Assembly: GCF_000316625.1 (NCBI RefSeq)
Contig: NC_019676.1
Location: 669,001 to 733,000, forward strand
Reading direction: 5' to 3'
DNA length: 64,000 bases
Source: Nostoc sp. PCC 7107
GTDB taxonomy: Bacteria > Cyanobacteriota > Cyanobacteriia > Cyanobacteriales > Nostocaceae
This document shows positions 56,253 to 64,000 of this stretch, in pieces. Position 1 is the first letter of the stretch. Each line of letters begins with the position of its first letter. The notes below the pieces were generated by a model that did no database searches, was not told the DNA's origin, and saw only the letters and a list, made by a program, of their open reading frames with translations. Both the position numbers and the translations under genes were made by a program.

Positions 56253-57061
56253 TTTACAAATAGGTCTATGTATTTAATCAGCAGAAATTAGCGTGAATGC
56301 GAACCTGCCAATATATATTTGGATTAGGCTCATTATATTTTTGGTAGATTACACTAGATTTATAAGTGGCTAGTTGAATATAAGTTTGATCAGGTAAACA
56401 GCATCTCTTGGCAATAAAGTCAGCCACTATTTATGTTTGAGCGAAGAAAGAGCCATTATCATCTCTGATAAACCACTGGATCATTATCAGGTGAATGAAA
56501 ATACGGTAAAGCACGACTCACGCACAAAGATTGTCTGTGGGAACTGGGTATAGAGTGTAAGGGTTTTGAATAAGTATACCCGTTCACCCTTCCCAAAAAC
56601 CTTGATTTTTTTGTCTCCGGAGTTAGTCAGATAAAAAAGTCTCCTGCTTTTTATCTAATCCTCGGTAGTTAGAATTTAGGAAGTGTTCTCAAAAAATTCT
56701 GGCTTGCGAACGCAGCTTTGTCAAACTGTTTGTTTTCAGAGTAGTTGCGCGTAAGCTTAGAATTGTATTAGATATGTAAGCACCATAAATGCCCCAAAAA
56801 CTTGATCAAATTACCTTGAAAATCACGCATATAGAGCCGGAAATCCTTAAACAAGATTGCCAGCTACGGCACAAAACAACAGACAGATATACCCATTTCC
56901 ACAAAATTGGTAATTGATGGTGTTGTTGATAATGGCAATATTTGCCTGAGTTCGATATGTATATAAACAGTTGATTGTGAGATCACCCAACTGCTAAAGC
57001 ATTTAGTAGGGAAGGAAAATCTCCAACTTATGAAAAACACGCTCAAGTTAGTAGAACGCTT
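56253..57061. other. 809-bp intergenic region
   Basis: No recognisable gene. Short frames exist, including a 43-codon ATG frame at 56789-56920, but none resembles a known protein and none has a good ribosome-binding site. No strong palindrome or repeat was seen. The upper end should contain the promoter for the membrane-protein/proA pair. Confidence 0.5.
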
Positions 57062-57469
57062 GTGCATCCTCAAAAACCCGAAAAAATAGACTTTAACCAG
57101 GAATATCCCTGTCCCTGTCGACGTAGGGGACGGTTAGTTCCAATTACCCTTACAGAAGCATTTGGCTGCGATCGCTGTCAGCAAATCTTTGTTGTCCAAG
57201 ATAATGGATATGTCCTAGAACAACTTTCGACCACCTATCCCTACAAGCGGGCTTGGCGCTGGACGGGAAATGGTTGGAATGTTGTCCATCCACGTATGGG
57301 AGAAAGCTATCTACCCATCGCCCTAGGGATTATTTTTGTGCTAGTGATTATTTGGCTACCATTAGCATTGAAATTAGCCAAGGGTTCTAGCATTATTGCT
57401 TGGGCAATAGTGGCAGTGGTATTAGCTATCCTGCCAGCACTCATGGTCTGGCTTACCTACCGACGTTAA
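57062..57469 (+). CDS. Small two-helix membrane protein with Cys motifs, unknown function
   Basis: The 135-residue protein has an N-terminal soluble part with PCPCRRRGRLVPITL and FGCDRCQQIF, a pattern like a small zinc ribbon (CxC and CxxC). Two C-terminal hydrophobic helices (about 82-102 and 110-130) follow. The start is GTG at 57062. It ends 4 bp before proA, so the two are probably co-transcribed. The family was not recognised. Confidence 0.7.
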   Translation: MHPQKPEKIDFNQEYPCPCRRRGRLVPITLTEAFGCDRCQQIFVVQDNGYVLEQLSTTYPYKRAWRWTGNGWNVVHPRMGESYLPIALGIIFVLVIIWLPLALKLAKGSSIIAWAIVAVVLAILPALMVWLTYRR

Positions 57470-57473
57470 CTCA

Positions 57474-58739
57474 ATGACCGTTGAAGTTGTAAATGATTAC
57501 CCCGAACCAATGAAAAGCGCCAAGCGCGCTTTTCAGGCTTCCCTGAAGTTGGGGTTGACAAAGGGTGTAGACCGCAGTCGTGCTGTGTTGGCGATGGCAC
57601 AGGCTCTGGAAAGTTCTTTTGATGATATTTTAGAAGCTAATACTCTGGATTTAGAAGCCAGTAAAGAAATGGCAGTGCCAGAGTTAATCTTAGACTGGCT
57701 GAAACTCACCCCAAAACGACTAGAGATCACAGTAGAAATACTCCAACGCTTGGGTGAACTATCAGATCCTCTACGGCGAGTGAGGAATGCTGACTATCAA
57801 CCAGAAGACTCTCAGAGTTACTCGCAATTAATGGCTTTGGGAGTAATTGGTTTTATTTATGAGGCATTTCCAGATTTAGGAGCGATCGCCGCAGGTTTGT
57901 GTATTAAAACGGGTAATAGTATCATTCTCAAAGGTAGTACAGAAGCCAGTCATTCTAACGCAGCGATCGCAGAGGTACTCCAAAGTGCAATTCAAGAGGT
58001 TGGTTTACCTCCAGGTTGCGTTGAACTAGTCACCGCCGAACATGGTGCTTCTGTGCGGGATTTAGTTACTCAAGACCAGTACCTCAATTTAGTAATTCCC
58101 TACGGACGTTCCAGTTTGGTGCAACAGGTGATGCGACAAGCAACTTGTCCTGTATTAAAGTCCGCAATGGGCAACTGTTACCTGTACTGGTCGCTGAATG
58201 GCAGCTTAGAAATGCTACGCTGGATGATTCTTGATAGCCATCAAAGCGAACCAGACCCGGTGAATGCCATCGAAAAGGTATTAATTCACCGTCAAGCTAT
58301 GCCATCATCTTTATCGGTGCTGTGGAATAGCTTGAAAGAAAAAGGCTTTGAAATCAAAGGTGATGCAGAGTTAGTTGAAGCTTTTCCCCAATTGCAACTA
58401 GCCAAAGAAAGCGACTGGGGTAGTCCCTATTTAACTAAGACTGTGGCCTTTAAACTAGTGGATAGCTTAGAAGGTGCGATCGCTTGGATTAATCAACATA
58501 GCAGTGGTCATGCTGACTGTATTGTGACGGAATCTTATCAAGAAAGTCGGCAGTTTGCTTTAGGCGTGAACAGCGCTTCCACCTACATCAACACTTCCCC
58601 TAGATTTTCGCGTAACCCTTCGCGGGGAGACTCCGTATTTTTAGGTATGTCCAACCAAAAAGGCCACCGTCGGGGATTTATTAGCTTGGAAACCTTGACT
58701 ACAGTTAAGCATATTATTCAAGGGAATGGTAGGTTTTAA
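57474..58739 (+). CDS. proA: Gamma-glutamyl phosphate reductase
   Basis: ProA reduces gamma-glutamyl phosphate to glutamate semialdehyde in proline synthesis. The 421-residue aldehyde dehydrogenase-fold protein has LGVIGFIYEAFPDLGAIAAG, GNSIILKGSTEASHSN, IPYGRSSLVQQVM and the catalytic Cys in SAMGNCYLYW. The C-terminal HSSGHADCIVTE and NASTYINTSPRF-like segments also fit. In several cyanobacteria a second, diverged ProA copy exists; IPYGRSSL and GNCYLYW differ from the usual IPRGG and GNCHxY, so this may be that diverged form. Confidence 0.8.
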   Translation: MTVEVVNDYPEPMKSAKRAFQASLKLGLTKGVDRSRAVLAMAQALESSFDDILEANTLDLEASKEMAVPELILDWLKLTPKRLEITVEILQRLGELSDPLRRVRNADYQPEDSQSYSQLMALGVIGFIYEAFPDLGAIAAGLCIKTGNSIILKGSTEASHSNAAIAEVLQSAIQEVGLPPGCVELVTAEHGASVRDLVTQDQYLNLVIPYGRSSLVQQVMRQATCPVLKSAMGNCYLYWSLNGSLEMLRWMILDSHQSEPDPVNAIEKVLIHRQAMPSSLSVLWNSLKEKGFEIKGDAELVEAFPQLQLAKESDWGSPYLTKTVAFKLVDSLEGAIAWINQHSSGHADCIVTESYQESRQFALGVNSASTYINTSPRFSRNPSRGDSVFLGMSNQKGHRRGFISLETLTTVKHIIQGNGRF

Positions 58740-58787
58740 AATGTCAGGCGATCGCTCTCATCTTAGAGTAACAATTACTTTTTAAAA

Positions 58788-59342
58788 TTACTCAAATACA
58801 GGCGGCCATAACTCAGAAATTGCCACTTCCCAACCAGGAAACAACTCAACAATAGTCAATTTATCTTCACCAGCTAAAACTTCTACTTCGCCATGAAGAC
58901 GGTAAACAATCACAGTTAATTCATCTGGATTAATTAACATTCCCACTCTGGCACCTAATTCTAAAAATAATTTAACTTTTTCTTCTAACTTAGAAATTCT
59001 ATCTGTTTTTGATTTTATTTCTACAACTAAATCAGGTACTAATTCAGCAAAATCTCTTAGAGTGCGTTTTAATCTTGCTGCTGCTACAAAAGAAACATCA
59101 GGGGCGCGTAAATCGCTGTTGGGCATAATAAACCCACCACTTGAGTCAAATATCCGCCCTAGTTTACGAGGATTAACCCACAGTTTAAGTAAAAATATTA
59201 ATTGAGCGCCAATCTCGCTAGATTCAATATCTGACGGCCCCATAAGTAGAATATGTCCTTCTTGCAGTTCTATTTGGTAATCATGCTGCTCTTCTTGTAG
59301 GTTTTGTTGTAGTCTTTCTACATCTTTAATAGTGAGGTTCAT
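58788..59342 (-). CDS. Uma2-family (DUF820) putative endonuclease
   Basis: The 184-residue protein has the Uma2 core SDLRAPDVSFVAAARLKR and VPDLVVEIKSKTDRISKLEEK with the metal-binding Asp and E-x-K. It is the third Uma2 gene in the window. It is convergent with proA and upstream of nothing; a terminator lies between it and desB. Confidence 0.88.
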   Translation of the reverse strand: MNLTIKDVERLQQNLQEEQHDYQIELQEGHILLMGPSDIESSEIGAQLIFLLKLWVNPRKLGRIFDSSGGFIMPNSDLRAPDVSFVAAARLKRTLRDFAELVPDLVVEIKSKTDRISKLEEKVKLFLELGARVGMLINPDELTVIVYRLHGEVEVLAGEDKLTIVELFPGWEVAISELWPPVFE

Positions 59343-59437
59343 ACAACTTTTTAGGTATATTTAACTTTACTGTCATGTTAACCTAAATTTTTAGTGTCTA
59401 TAAAAAACTAGTGCTGCTTTGCAATATACTATTAAGC

Positions 59438-59470
59438 TAAAAAAAGTCCGCCTAGACGGACTTTTTTTTA
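59438..59470 (-). terminator. Intrinsic terminator after desB
   Basis: AAAAAGTCCG and CGGACTTTTT pair perfectly around CCTAGA, with A and T runs on both sides, so it can work in either direction. It is 31 bp downstream of the desB stop. Confidence 0.8.
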
Positions 59471-59500
59471 TAGTTTCAAACCTCTAAATTTATGGCTAAT

Positions 59501-60568
59501 TTATTTAGGTTTGGATGTGTAATACACTTGACCACCAGTATCGGGGACAAAATGACAGCTAACACAAGAACGCCATAAAGACTGCCAAATCGGTTCTTCA
59601 GACTTGCGATAATACTCGCCCATTACAGGTTTAATCGCTTCAGTTGCCTTTAACAAGTTGTAGTGGGGGATATTGAGAAAGATGTGATGGGCAACGTGAG
59701 TACCGATATCATGGTGGATGTGATTAACCAAACCATAATTGCGATCGATACTAGAAATTGCACCCTTGAGAAAAGTCCAATCTTCGCCACGATACCAAGG
59801 AATATCAGCCTCGGTGTGATGTAGAAATGTCACCAAATCTAACCAAACAACAAACACAATGTAGGGCATAGCGTAGTATTTCAACAACCACATCCAACCC
59901 CATTGATAGGTGAGGAAACCCAACAAACCTACCATACCAATCCAGAGGGCTGTACTAGTAATTACATCCCATTTCTCCGAAGGCTTGAAAAGTGGGCTAT
60001 TGGGCGAAAAGTGCGAACCTTCTTTATTAGGAGAACGTTTAAACAAATAAACTGGATAAGCCAATAAAAATAAATAATATCGACCTATTTTTTGTGCTAA
60101 AGGCATTTCTTTATACTGTGATTCTGTCACAGGATACCAGCTTTCATCATTATCAAGATGACCAGTATTTTTATGATGTGTCCTATGGCTGATGCGCCAA
60201 CCATGATAAGGAACTAATATCGGTGTATGAGACAGATGTCCGATTAAATCATTGAGCCATTTATGCTTAGAAAATGATTGGTGTCCGCAGTCATGCCCAA
60301 CGACAAACAAAGCCCAAAACATTGTTCCTTGCATTAACCAGAAAATAGGCCAAAAATACCAAGAATCAAGGTAATGAGCCACTGCATAAAGCGAACCAAT
60401 AATCACAACATCACGAAAGAAATATAACAGTGATTTGCCGACATTGGGTTGAAAACATTCTTCTGGGATAGCTGCTTTTAAATCCTGAAGAGTAAAAGGC
60501 AGCTTAGTTGTATTCTCAGAAGTTTCACTAGCAGGGGAACTGTCAAAAGGGATGGTAGTTGATTGCAC
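59501..60568 (-). CDS. desB: Omega-3 (delta-15) acyl-lipid desaturase
   Basis: The 355-residue membrane desaturase has three His boxes: HDCGHQSF, HRTHH (in GWRISHRTHHKNTGHLDNDE) and HVAHH (in THVAHHIFLNIPHYNLLKA). The length and the HWF-type N-terminal region fit DesB, which adds the omega-3 double bond to membrane lipids at low temperature. It is the third gene of the desC-desA-desB set, but a terminator precedes it, so it may have its own promoter in the 229-bp spacer. Confidence 0.9.
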   Translation of the reverse strand: MQSTTIPFDSSPASETSENTTKLPFTLQDLKAAIPEECFQPNVGKSLLYFFRDVVIIGSLYAVAHYLDSWYFWPIFWLMQGTMFWALFVVGHDCGHQSFSKHKWLNDLIGHLSHTPILVPYHGWRISHRTHHKNTGHLDNDESWYPVTESQYKEMPLAQKIGRYYLFLLAYPVYLFKRSPNKEGSHFSPNSPLFKPSEKWDVITSTALWIGMVGLLGFLTYQWGWMWLLKYYAMPYIVFVVWLDLVTFLHHTEADIPWYRGEDWTFLKGAISSIDRNYGLVNHIHHDIGTHVAHHIFLNIPHYNLLKATEAIKPVMGEYYRKSEEPIWQSLWRSCVSCHFVPDTGGQVYYTSKPK

Positions 60569-60664
60569 TTGATTCTTTGATGAAATATAAAATCAAAATT
60601 TGTTTGAGGTTCTAATTCACCTCTAAAATACCTGCAATGCTTTTGGACATGCAGTGCAAAAATC

Positions 60665-60706
60665 TCTGGCAATTCACTTAGCAATAATTTATCGAGAATT
60701 GCCAGA
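60665..60706 (-). terminator. Intrinsic terminator after desA
   Basis: Arms TCTGGCAATTC and GAATTGCCAGA are an 11-bp perfect inverted repeat with a 20-nt loop. On the minus strand it is followed by GATTTTT, as needed for termination of desA transcripts. Confidence 0.7.
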
Positions 60707-60797
60707 ACCTATTTAATTTGCAGACTAATCATCTAATCGCTCTGTAAATATACTACAAGCTTAGATTTAATCAGAGCAATTTTAGCCGGATATTAGC

Positions 60798-61850
60798 TTA
60801 CTTGTCTGCATAATATTCGTTAAAAGTTTGATAACCTCCATCAGTTATGTACAGTTGACATTGGTCTGTAATGTGTTTCATTAAAGGCCAAGAAAACTGT
60901 AATTCATCATGCAAATGATTTGCCCAATTATCTTTAATGCTGCTGTAAGCTAACCGTAAATTATAAGAGGGAATAGCAGTAGAAATGTGATGAGGTACGT
61001 GGACATTAATATCGTGGCAAAGAAACTCTACCCAACGAGGATAATCGCAATGAATAGTGCCATTTAACTGTGCCATTGCTTCGTTCCACTTGCTTGCTTG
61101 CTTAAAAGGAACATCTGGAAATGTATGGTGAACAATGGTGAAGGTACTCATCCAGAAATGATATACCAACCAAGGCACAAGCCAGAATTTGACAAATCCC
61201 CAAATACCAGTTGTAGCGATGAGGGTAGGAAATACAACTGCTGCAAAAATTGCAACTACAGCAACCGAAAGTTTAATACTTCCTTGGTCTTTAACTTTAA
61301 AATTGCGCCAGTCGAAATGCACAACAGCCCAATGTCCAATGGAACCTACCCACCAAAGACGCTTTTTCATGAACAATTGAAAAGCAGATTGACGAGTTTT
61401 ATCCCAACTTACAAAAACTTCTGGTCGGATAGGATGCCAAGCGTTATCCTCATCTAACTTGTTGGTATGTTTATGATGATGATTATGCTTGATCCGCCAA
61501 CTATGAAAAGGGTAGATTAACGGCATCATAAATATATGCCCAACTAAATCATTAACCCACCGCCTTTTGGCAAATGAACGATGACCGCAGTCATGTCCAA
61601 TCACAAAAAAACCGGTTAAAGCTGTACCTGTAAAAATCCAGGCAATAGGCAATAAAAACCAGGGAGAAATTGCCAAACTATAGTAGCCTAACCCTACCAT
61701 CAAAACATTAAAGAAAACTTGTGTCCAAGCTTTGCGACTATTCTGCTGAAAACATTCTTTTGGCAGAGTTTTGATAATATCTTTGAGCCTCAGTTGGGAA
61801 TTACTAAGGTCTTGGTTTATTTCTTGCGTCTTGATTATTGATGTAGTCAT
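60798..61850 (-). CDS. desA: Delta-12 acyl-lipid desaturase
   Basis: From the ATG at 61850 ([15 protein letters not shown]) the protein has 350 residues, the usual DesA length; an upstream in-frame start at 61892 would add 14 atypical residues. His boxes: [17 protein letters not shown] (HxxHH) and HVPHH in [12 protein letters not shown]. DesA introduces the delta-12 double bond in acyl lipids, giving the substrate for DesB. It lies between desB and desC on the same strand. Confidence 0.92.
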   Translation of the reverse strand: MTTSIIKTQEINQDLSNSQLRLKDIIKTLPKECFQQNSRKAWTQVFFNVLMVGLGYYSLAISPWFLLPIAWIFTGTALTGFFVIGHDCGHRSFAKRRWVNDLVGHIFMMPLIYPFHSWRIKHNHHHKHTNKLDEDNAWHPIRPEVFVSWDKTRQSAFQLFMKKRLWWVGSIGHWAVVHFDWRNFKVKDQGSIKLSVAVVAIFAAVVFPTLIATTGIWGFVKFWLVPWLVYHFWMSTFTIVHHTFPDVPFKQASKWNEAMAQLNGTIHCDYPRWVEFLCHDINVHVPHHISTAIPSYNLRLAYSSIKDNWANHLHDELQFSWPLMKHITDQCQLYITDGGYQTFNEYYADK

Positions 61851-62077
61851 GAAAACCCGAAAAACGACAAACTCCTCAACCAAGTTACCCAAAAGTAACT
61901 TGCCACAAAATTTCTTTACATTAACGCTTTGGATTATAGCAATTTTAGCTGACTAAGCATACCCAAAAGTATTATTTGGGAGCTATTTCTAGAACTGACG
62001 AGTGGATATTTTGATTGCTCAGAAATTCCTTTGTCATTAATCATTGGAAGAATGACTAATGACAAATCATAAACGAC

Positions 62078-62896
62078 TTACTGTTTTTTGTCTGCAAGTT
62101 TTACATTTGTAGCTAGACCAAATAATTGTAAAAGTTGGATTGTCATCCAAGTTAAGTCAATTTCCCACCATTCCAAGCCGTGACGGGCGGAGTATTGAAA
62201 AGCGTGGTGGTTATTGTGCCAGCCTTCACCAAAAACTAGTACGGCTACCCACCAGCAGTTAGTTGAGTTATCGCCTGATTCATAGCTGCGATAGCCAAAT
62301 TTATGGGTAGCACTGTTTACCAACCAAGTGCAGTGGTAAACCCAGACAATACGAACAAAAATACCCCAAATCACAAACGGCCAGCCACCCAAAAATAACA
62401 ATAGTAAACCTAGGGCAACTTGGATGAGAATGAAATATTTTTCTAAAAACTGATAAACTGGGTCTTCGGCAATATCTTTGGTAAAGCGAGGAACGTCAGC
62501 ATGAGCCGGGCATTTGTGAATTAACCAACCCATGTGGCTCCACCAGAAGCCTTTATTAGAATCATGGGGATCTGGGTCAGTATCGGAATGCAAATGATGA
62601 ATGCGGTGTGTTCCTACCCACTCGATAGGCCCTCCTTGGCAGGATAGTGTTCCGAAAAGCACCAATAGATATTCCAACCACTTAGGAGCTTGAAAACTGC
62701 GGTGAGTAACCAGGCGGTGAAAACCCAGAGTAACGCCTAGACCACCAGTGATCCAGTAAAGTAAGAAACCCACACCAACTGCCGTCCAGCTAAAGTTGCT
62801 AGGAACAAGGGCAAATAAAGCGCCGATGTGTAGACCAACGAAAAATAGGGTATTTACCCAATTGATTTGAGGTTTAGTTGAAGTAGCAATTGTCAT
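62078..62896 (-). CDS. desC: Delta-9 acyl-lipid desaturase
   Basis: The 272-residue protein has the delta-9 type His boxes HRLVTHRSF, HRIHHLHSD and HNNHHAF, plus four hydrophobic helices. DesC makes the first double bond in stearoyl lipids. With desA and desB it forms the successive delta-9, delta-12, omega-3 series, here in that order on the minus strand. It is divergent from the PLP-enzyme gene. Confidence 0.93.
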   Translation of the reverse strand: MTIATSTKPQINWVNTLFFVGLHIGALFALVPSNFSWTAVGVGFLLYWITGGLGVTLGFHRLVTHRSFQAPKWLEYLLVLFGTLSCQGGPIEWVGTHRIHHLHSDTDPDPHDSNKGFWWSHMGWLIHKCPAHADVPRFTKDIAEDPVYQFLEKYFILIQVALGLLLLFLGGWPFVIWGIFVRIVWVYHCTWLVNSATHKFGYRSYESGDNSTNCWWVAVLVFGEGWHNNHHAFQYSARHGLEWWEIDLTWMTIQLLQLFGLATNVKLADKKQ

Positions 62897-62981
62897 GCAT
62901 TAACCTGTATTGAAATTGTTTAGCCTAATCTGCGCGATCGCAAAATCCGCACATTTATAATTTTTTATTAATGAGGAAGTA

Positions 62982-64000
62982 ATGAACAGCTTGGAACAGC
63001 TGCGGCAAGCAGAACAGGCACTGATAGAGATTTTTTCTGGAATTGACGCTCAGGTCAAGCATAATCTCAAAAGAGTGCTGGATGCCTTTCGTAATCAGCG
63101 CGTAGGAGCGCACCACTTCGCTGGAGTAAGTGGCTATGGTCATGATGATTTAGGACGAGAAACTTTAGATAAAGTTTTTGCGGAAGTAATGGGCGCGGAA
63201 GCTGCGGCGGTGCGAGTGCAGTTTGTATCGGGAACTCACGCGATCGCTTGCGCCCTATATGGTGTACTTCGTCCTGGTGATGAAATGTTAGCAGTGGTCG
63301 GCTCTCCCTACGATACGCTCGAAGAAGTGATTGGTTTGCGGGGTCAAGGACAAGGCTCCCTTATTGAGTTTGGCATAAAATATCGCCAATTGGAGTTAAC
63401 TGCTGAAGGATCTATCGATTGGCCAGCTTTAAGCCATGCTGTAGATGAAAAAACACGTTTAGTGTTAATCCAGCGTTCCTGCGGCTATTCCTGGCGGCCT
63501 AGCTTATCAATTGCGGATATCGCCAAGATTGTCCATTTAGTCAAACAGCAAAATCCCGATACTGTTTGCTTTGTTGATAACTGCTACGGCGAATTTATCG
63601 AAACCAAAGAACCCACCCATGTTGGTGCTGATTTAATGGCGGGTTCTTTAATTAAAAATCCGGGTGGTACGATTGTCACCGCTGGTGGTTATGTAGCTGG
63701 CCGGGCTGATTTAGTAGAAGCCGCAGCCTGTCGCCTGACTGCACCCGGTATTGGGAGTTATGGCGGCGCAACCTTTGACCAAAATCGCCTGTTATTCCAA
63801 GGCTTATTTTTATCGCCGCAGATGGTGGGTGAGGCGATGAAAGGTACTTTCCTCACTGGTTATGTTTTTGACAAGCTTGGTTATCCGGTGAATCCTGCGC
63901 CCCTTGCACCCCGTGGGGATGTGATTCAGGCGATTAAACTCGGTTCTGCAAAAAAGTTAATTGCTTTCTGTAAAGCTATACAACAGAATTCTCCGGTGGG
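62982..64000 (+). CDS. Methionine gamma-lyase-family/aluminium resistance-type PLP protein (3' end cut by window)
   Basis: The frame from ATG 62982 (MNSLEQLRQAEQALIEIFSG) is open to the window end, giving 339 visible residues of an expected ~400-420. GAGGAAG lies 3-10 bp upstream. HHFAGVSGYGHDDLGRETLD, VQFVSGTHAIACAL, VFVDNCYGEFIE-type FVDNCYGEFIETKEP and the PLP Lys in GSLIKNPGGTIV are characteristic of the YnbB/aluminium-resistance branch of Cys/Met PLP enzymes. The physiological reaction is not well established. It is divergent from desC. Confidence 0.88.
   Translation, partial: MNSLEQLRQAEQALIEIFSGIDAQVKHNLKRVLDAFRNQRVGAHHFAGVSGYGHDDLGRETLDKVFAEVMGAEAAAVRVQFVSGTHAIACALYGVLRPGDEMLAVVGSPYDTLEEVIGLRGQGQGSLIEFGIKYRQLELTAEGSIDWPALSHAVDEKTRLVLIQRSCGYSWRPSLSIADIAKIVHLVKQQNPDTVCFVDNCYGEFIETKEPTHVGADLMAGSLIKNPGGTIVTAGGYVAGRADLVEAAACRLTAPGIGSYGGATFDQNRLLFQGLFLSPQMVGEAMKGTFLTGYVFDKLGYPVNPAPLAPRGDVIQAIKLGSAKKLIAFCKAIQQNSPV

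Noticed and set aside
56789-56920. 43-codon ATG frame after the tRNA gene
   Set aside because: No family match, no SD and unlikely composition; not supported as a gene.

Overview
The window is chromosomal DNA from a filamentous, heterocyst-type cyanobacterium (order Nostocales, Nostoc/Anabaena-like). The evidence is photosystem II genes (psb28, psbZ), a Ycf66 protein, phylloquinone genes, a desC-desA-desB desaturase cluster, very frequent HIP1 octamers (GCGATCGC), heptanucleotide STRR repeats and many short palindromic Nostoc-type repeats. Most of it is ordinary housekeeping sequence with accessory islands.

Layout. 1-1.4 kb: end of a TMEM14-type membrane protein gene, then an IS5-family insertion sequence that landed exactly in the stop codon of the next gene. 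1.4-11.6 kb: a two-partner secretion locus on the minus strand (TpsB transporter, a 1541-residue TpsA adhesin and a secreted or membrane-anchored TPR-CHAT caspase-like protein), interrupted by a plus-strand Rpn-type nuclease gene. 11.6-12.9 kb: a long AT-rich spacer with a MITE-like repeat and hairpins. 12.9-15.3 kb: a phosphotransferase plus HopA1-family pair, resembling the split kinase/lyase of class V lanthipeptide and thioamitide pathways, with no obvious precursor peptide. 15.3-21.1 kb: phylloquinone genes (DHNA-CoA thioesterase, menE, menC, menA, menF). 21.1-25.8 kb: moaB, psb28, dtd, a His-rich CobW GTPase and cysS. 26.3-29.2 kb: tldD/tldE. 29.2-31 kb: a fluoride riboswitch followed by a CLC-F-type antiporter. 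31-35.7 kb: XPB-like helicase and a probable partner, with a Uma2 gene and a Ycf66 gene between. 35.8-39.2 kb: coiled-coil protein, coaD, histone-deacetylase-like enzyme, MscS channel. 39.3-46.4 kb: SLH protein, HicBA toxin-antitoxin between direct repeats, hydrolase, Ser/Thr kinase, rimM, avtA. 46.6-52 kb: the two glutathione-dependent formaldehyde-oxidation enzymes, separated by a Uma2 gene and a DUF4157-like coiled-coil protein. 52-58.7 kb: DHH-CBS-CCA fusion, psbZ, ribH, tRNA-Gly(GCC), a small membrane protein and proA. 58.8-64 kb: Uma2, desB, desA, desC and a PLP enzyme cut by the window end.

The observations most worth following are the orphan kinase/HopA1 pair, the fluoride riboswitch-CLC-F unit whose 6-bp pseudoknot can be written out, a repeat family inserted in frame in menE, menC and the DHH-CBS-CCA gene, the HicBA cassette between 53-bp direct repeats, and the TPS-CHAT locus with an IS in the CHAT stop codon. 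All calls come from reading the sequence and recognising families; no database search was run.
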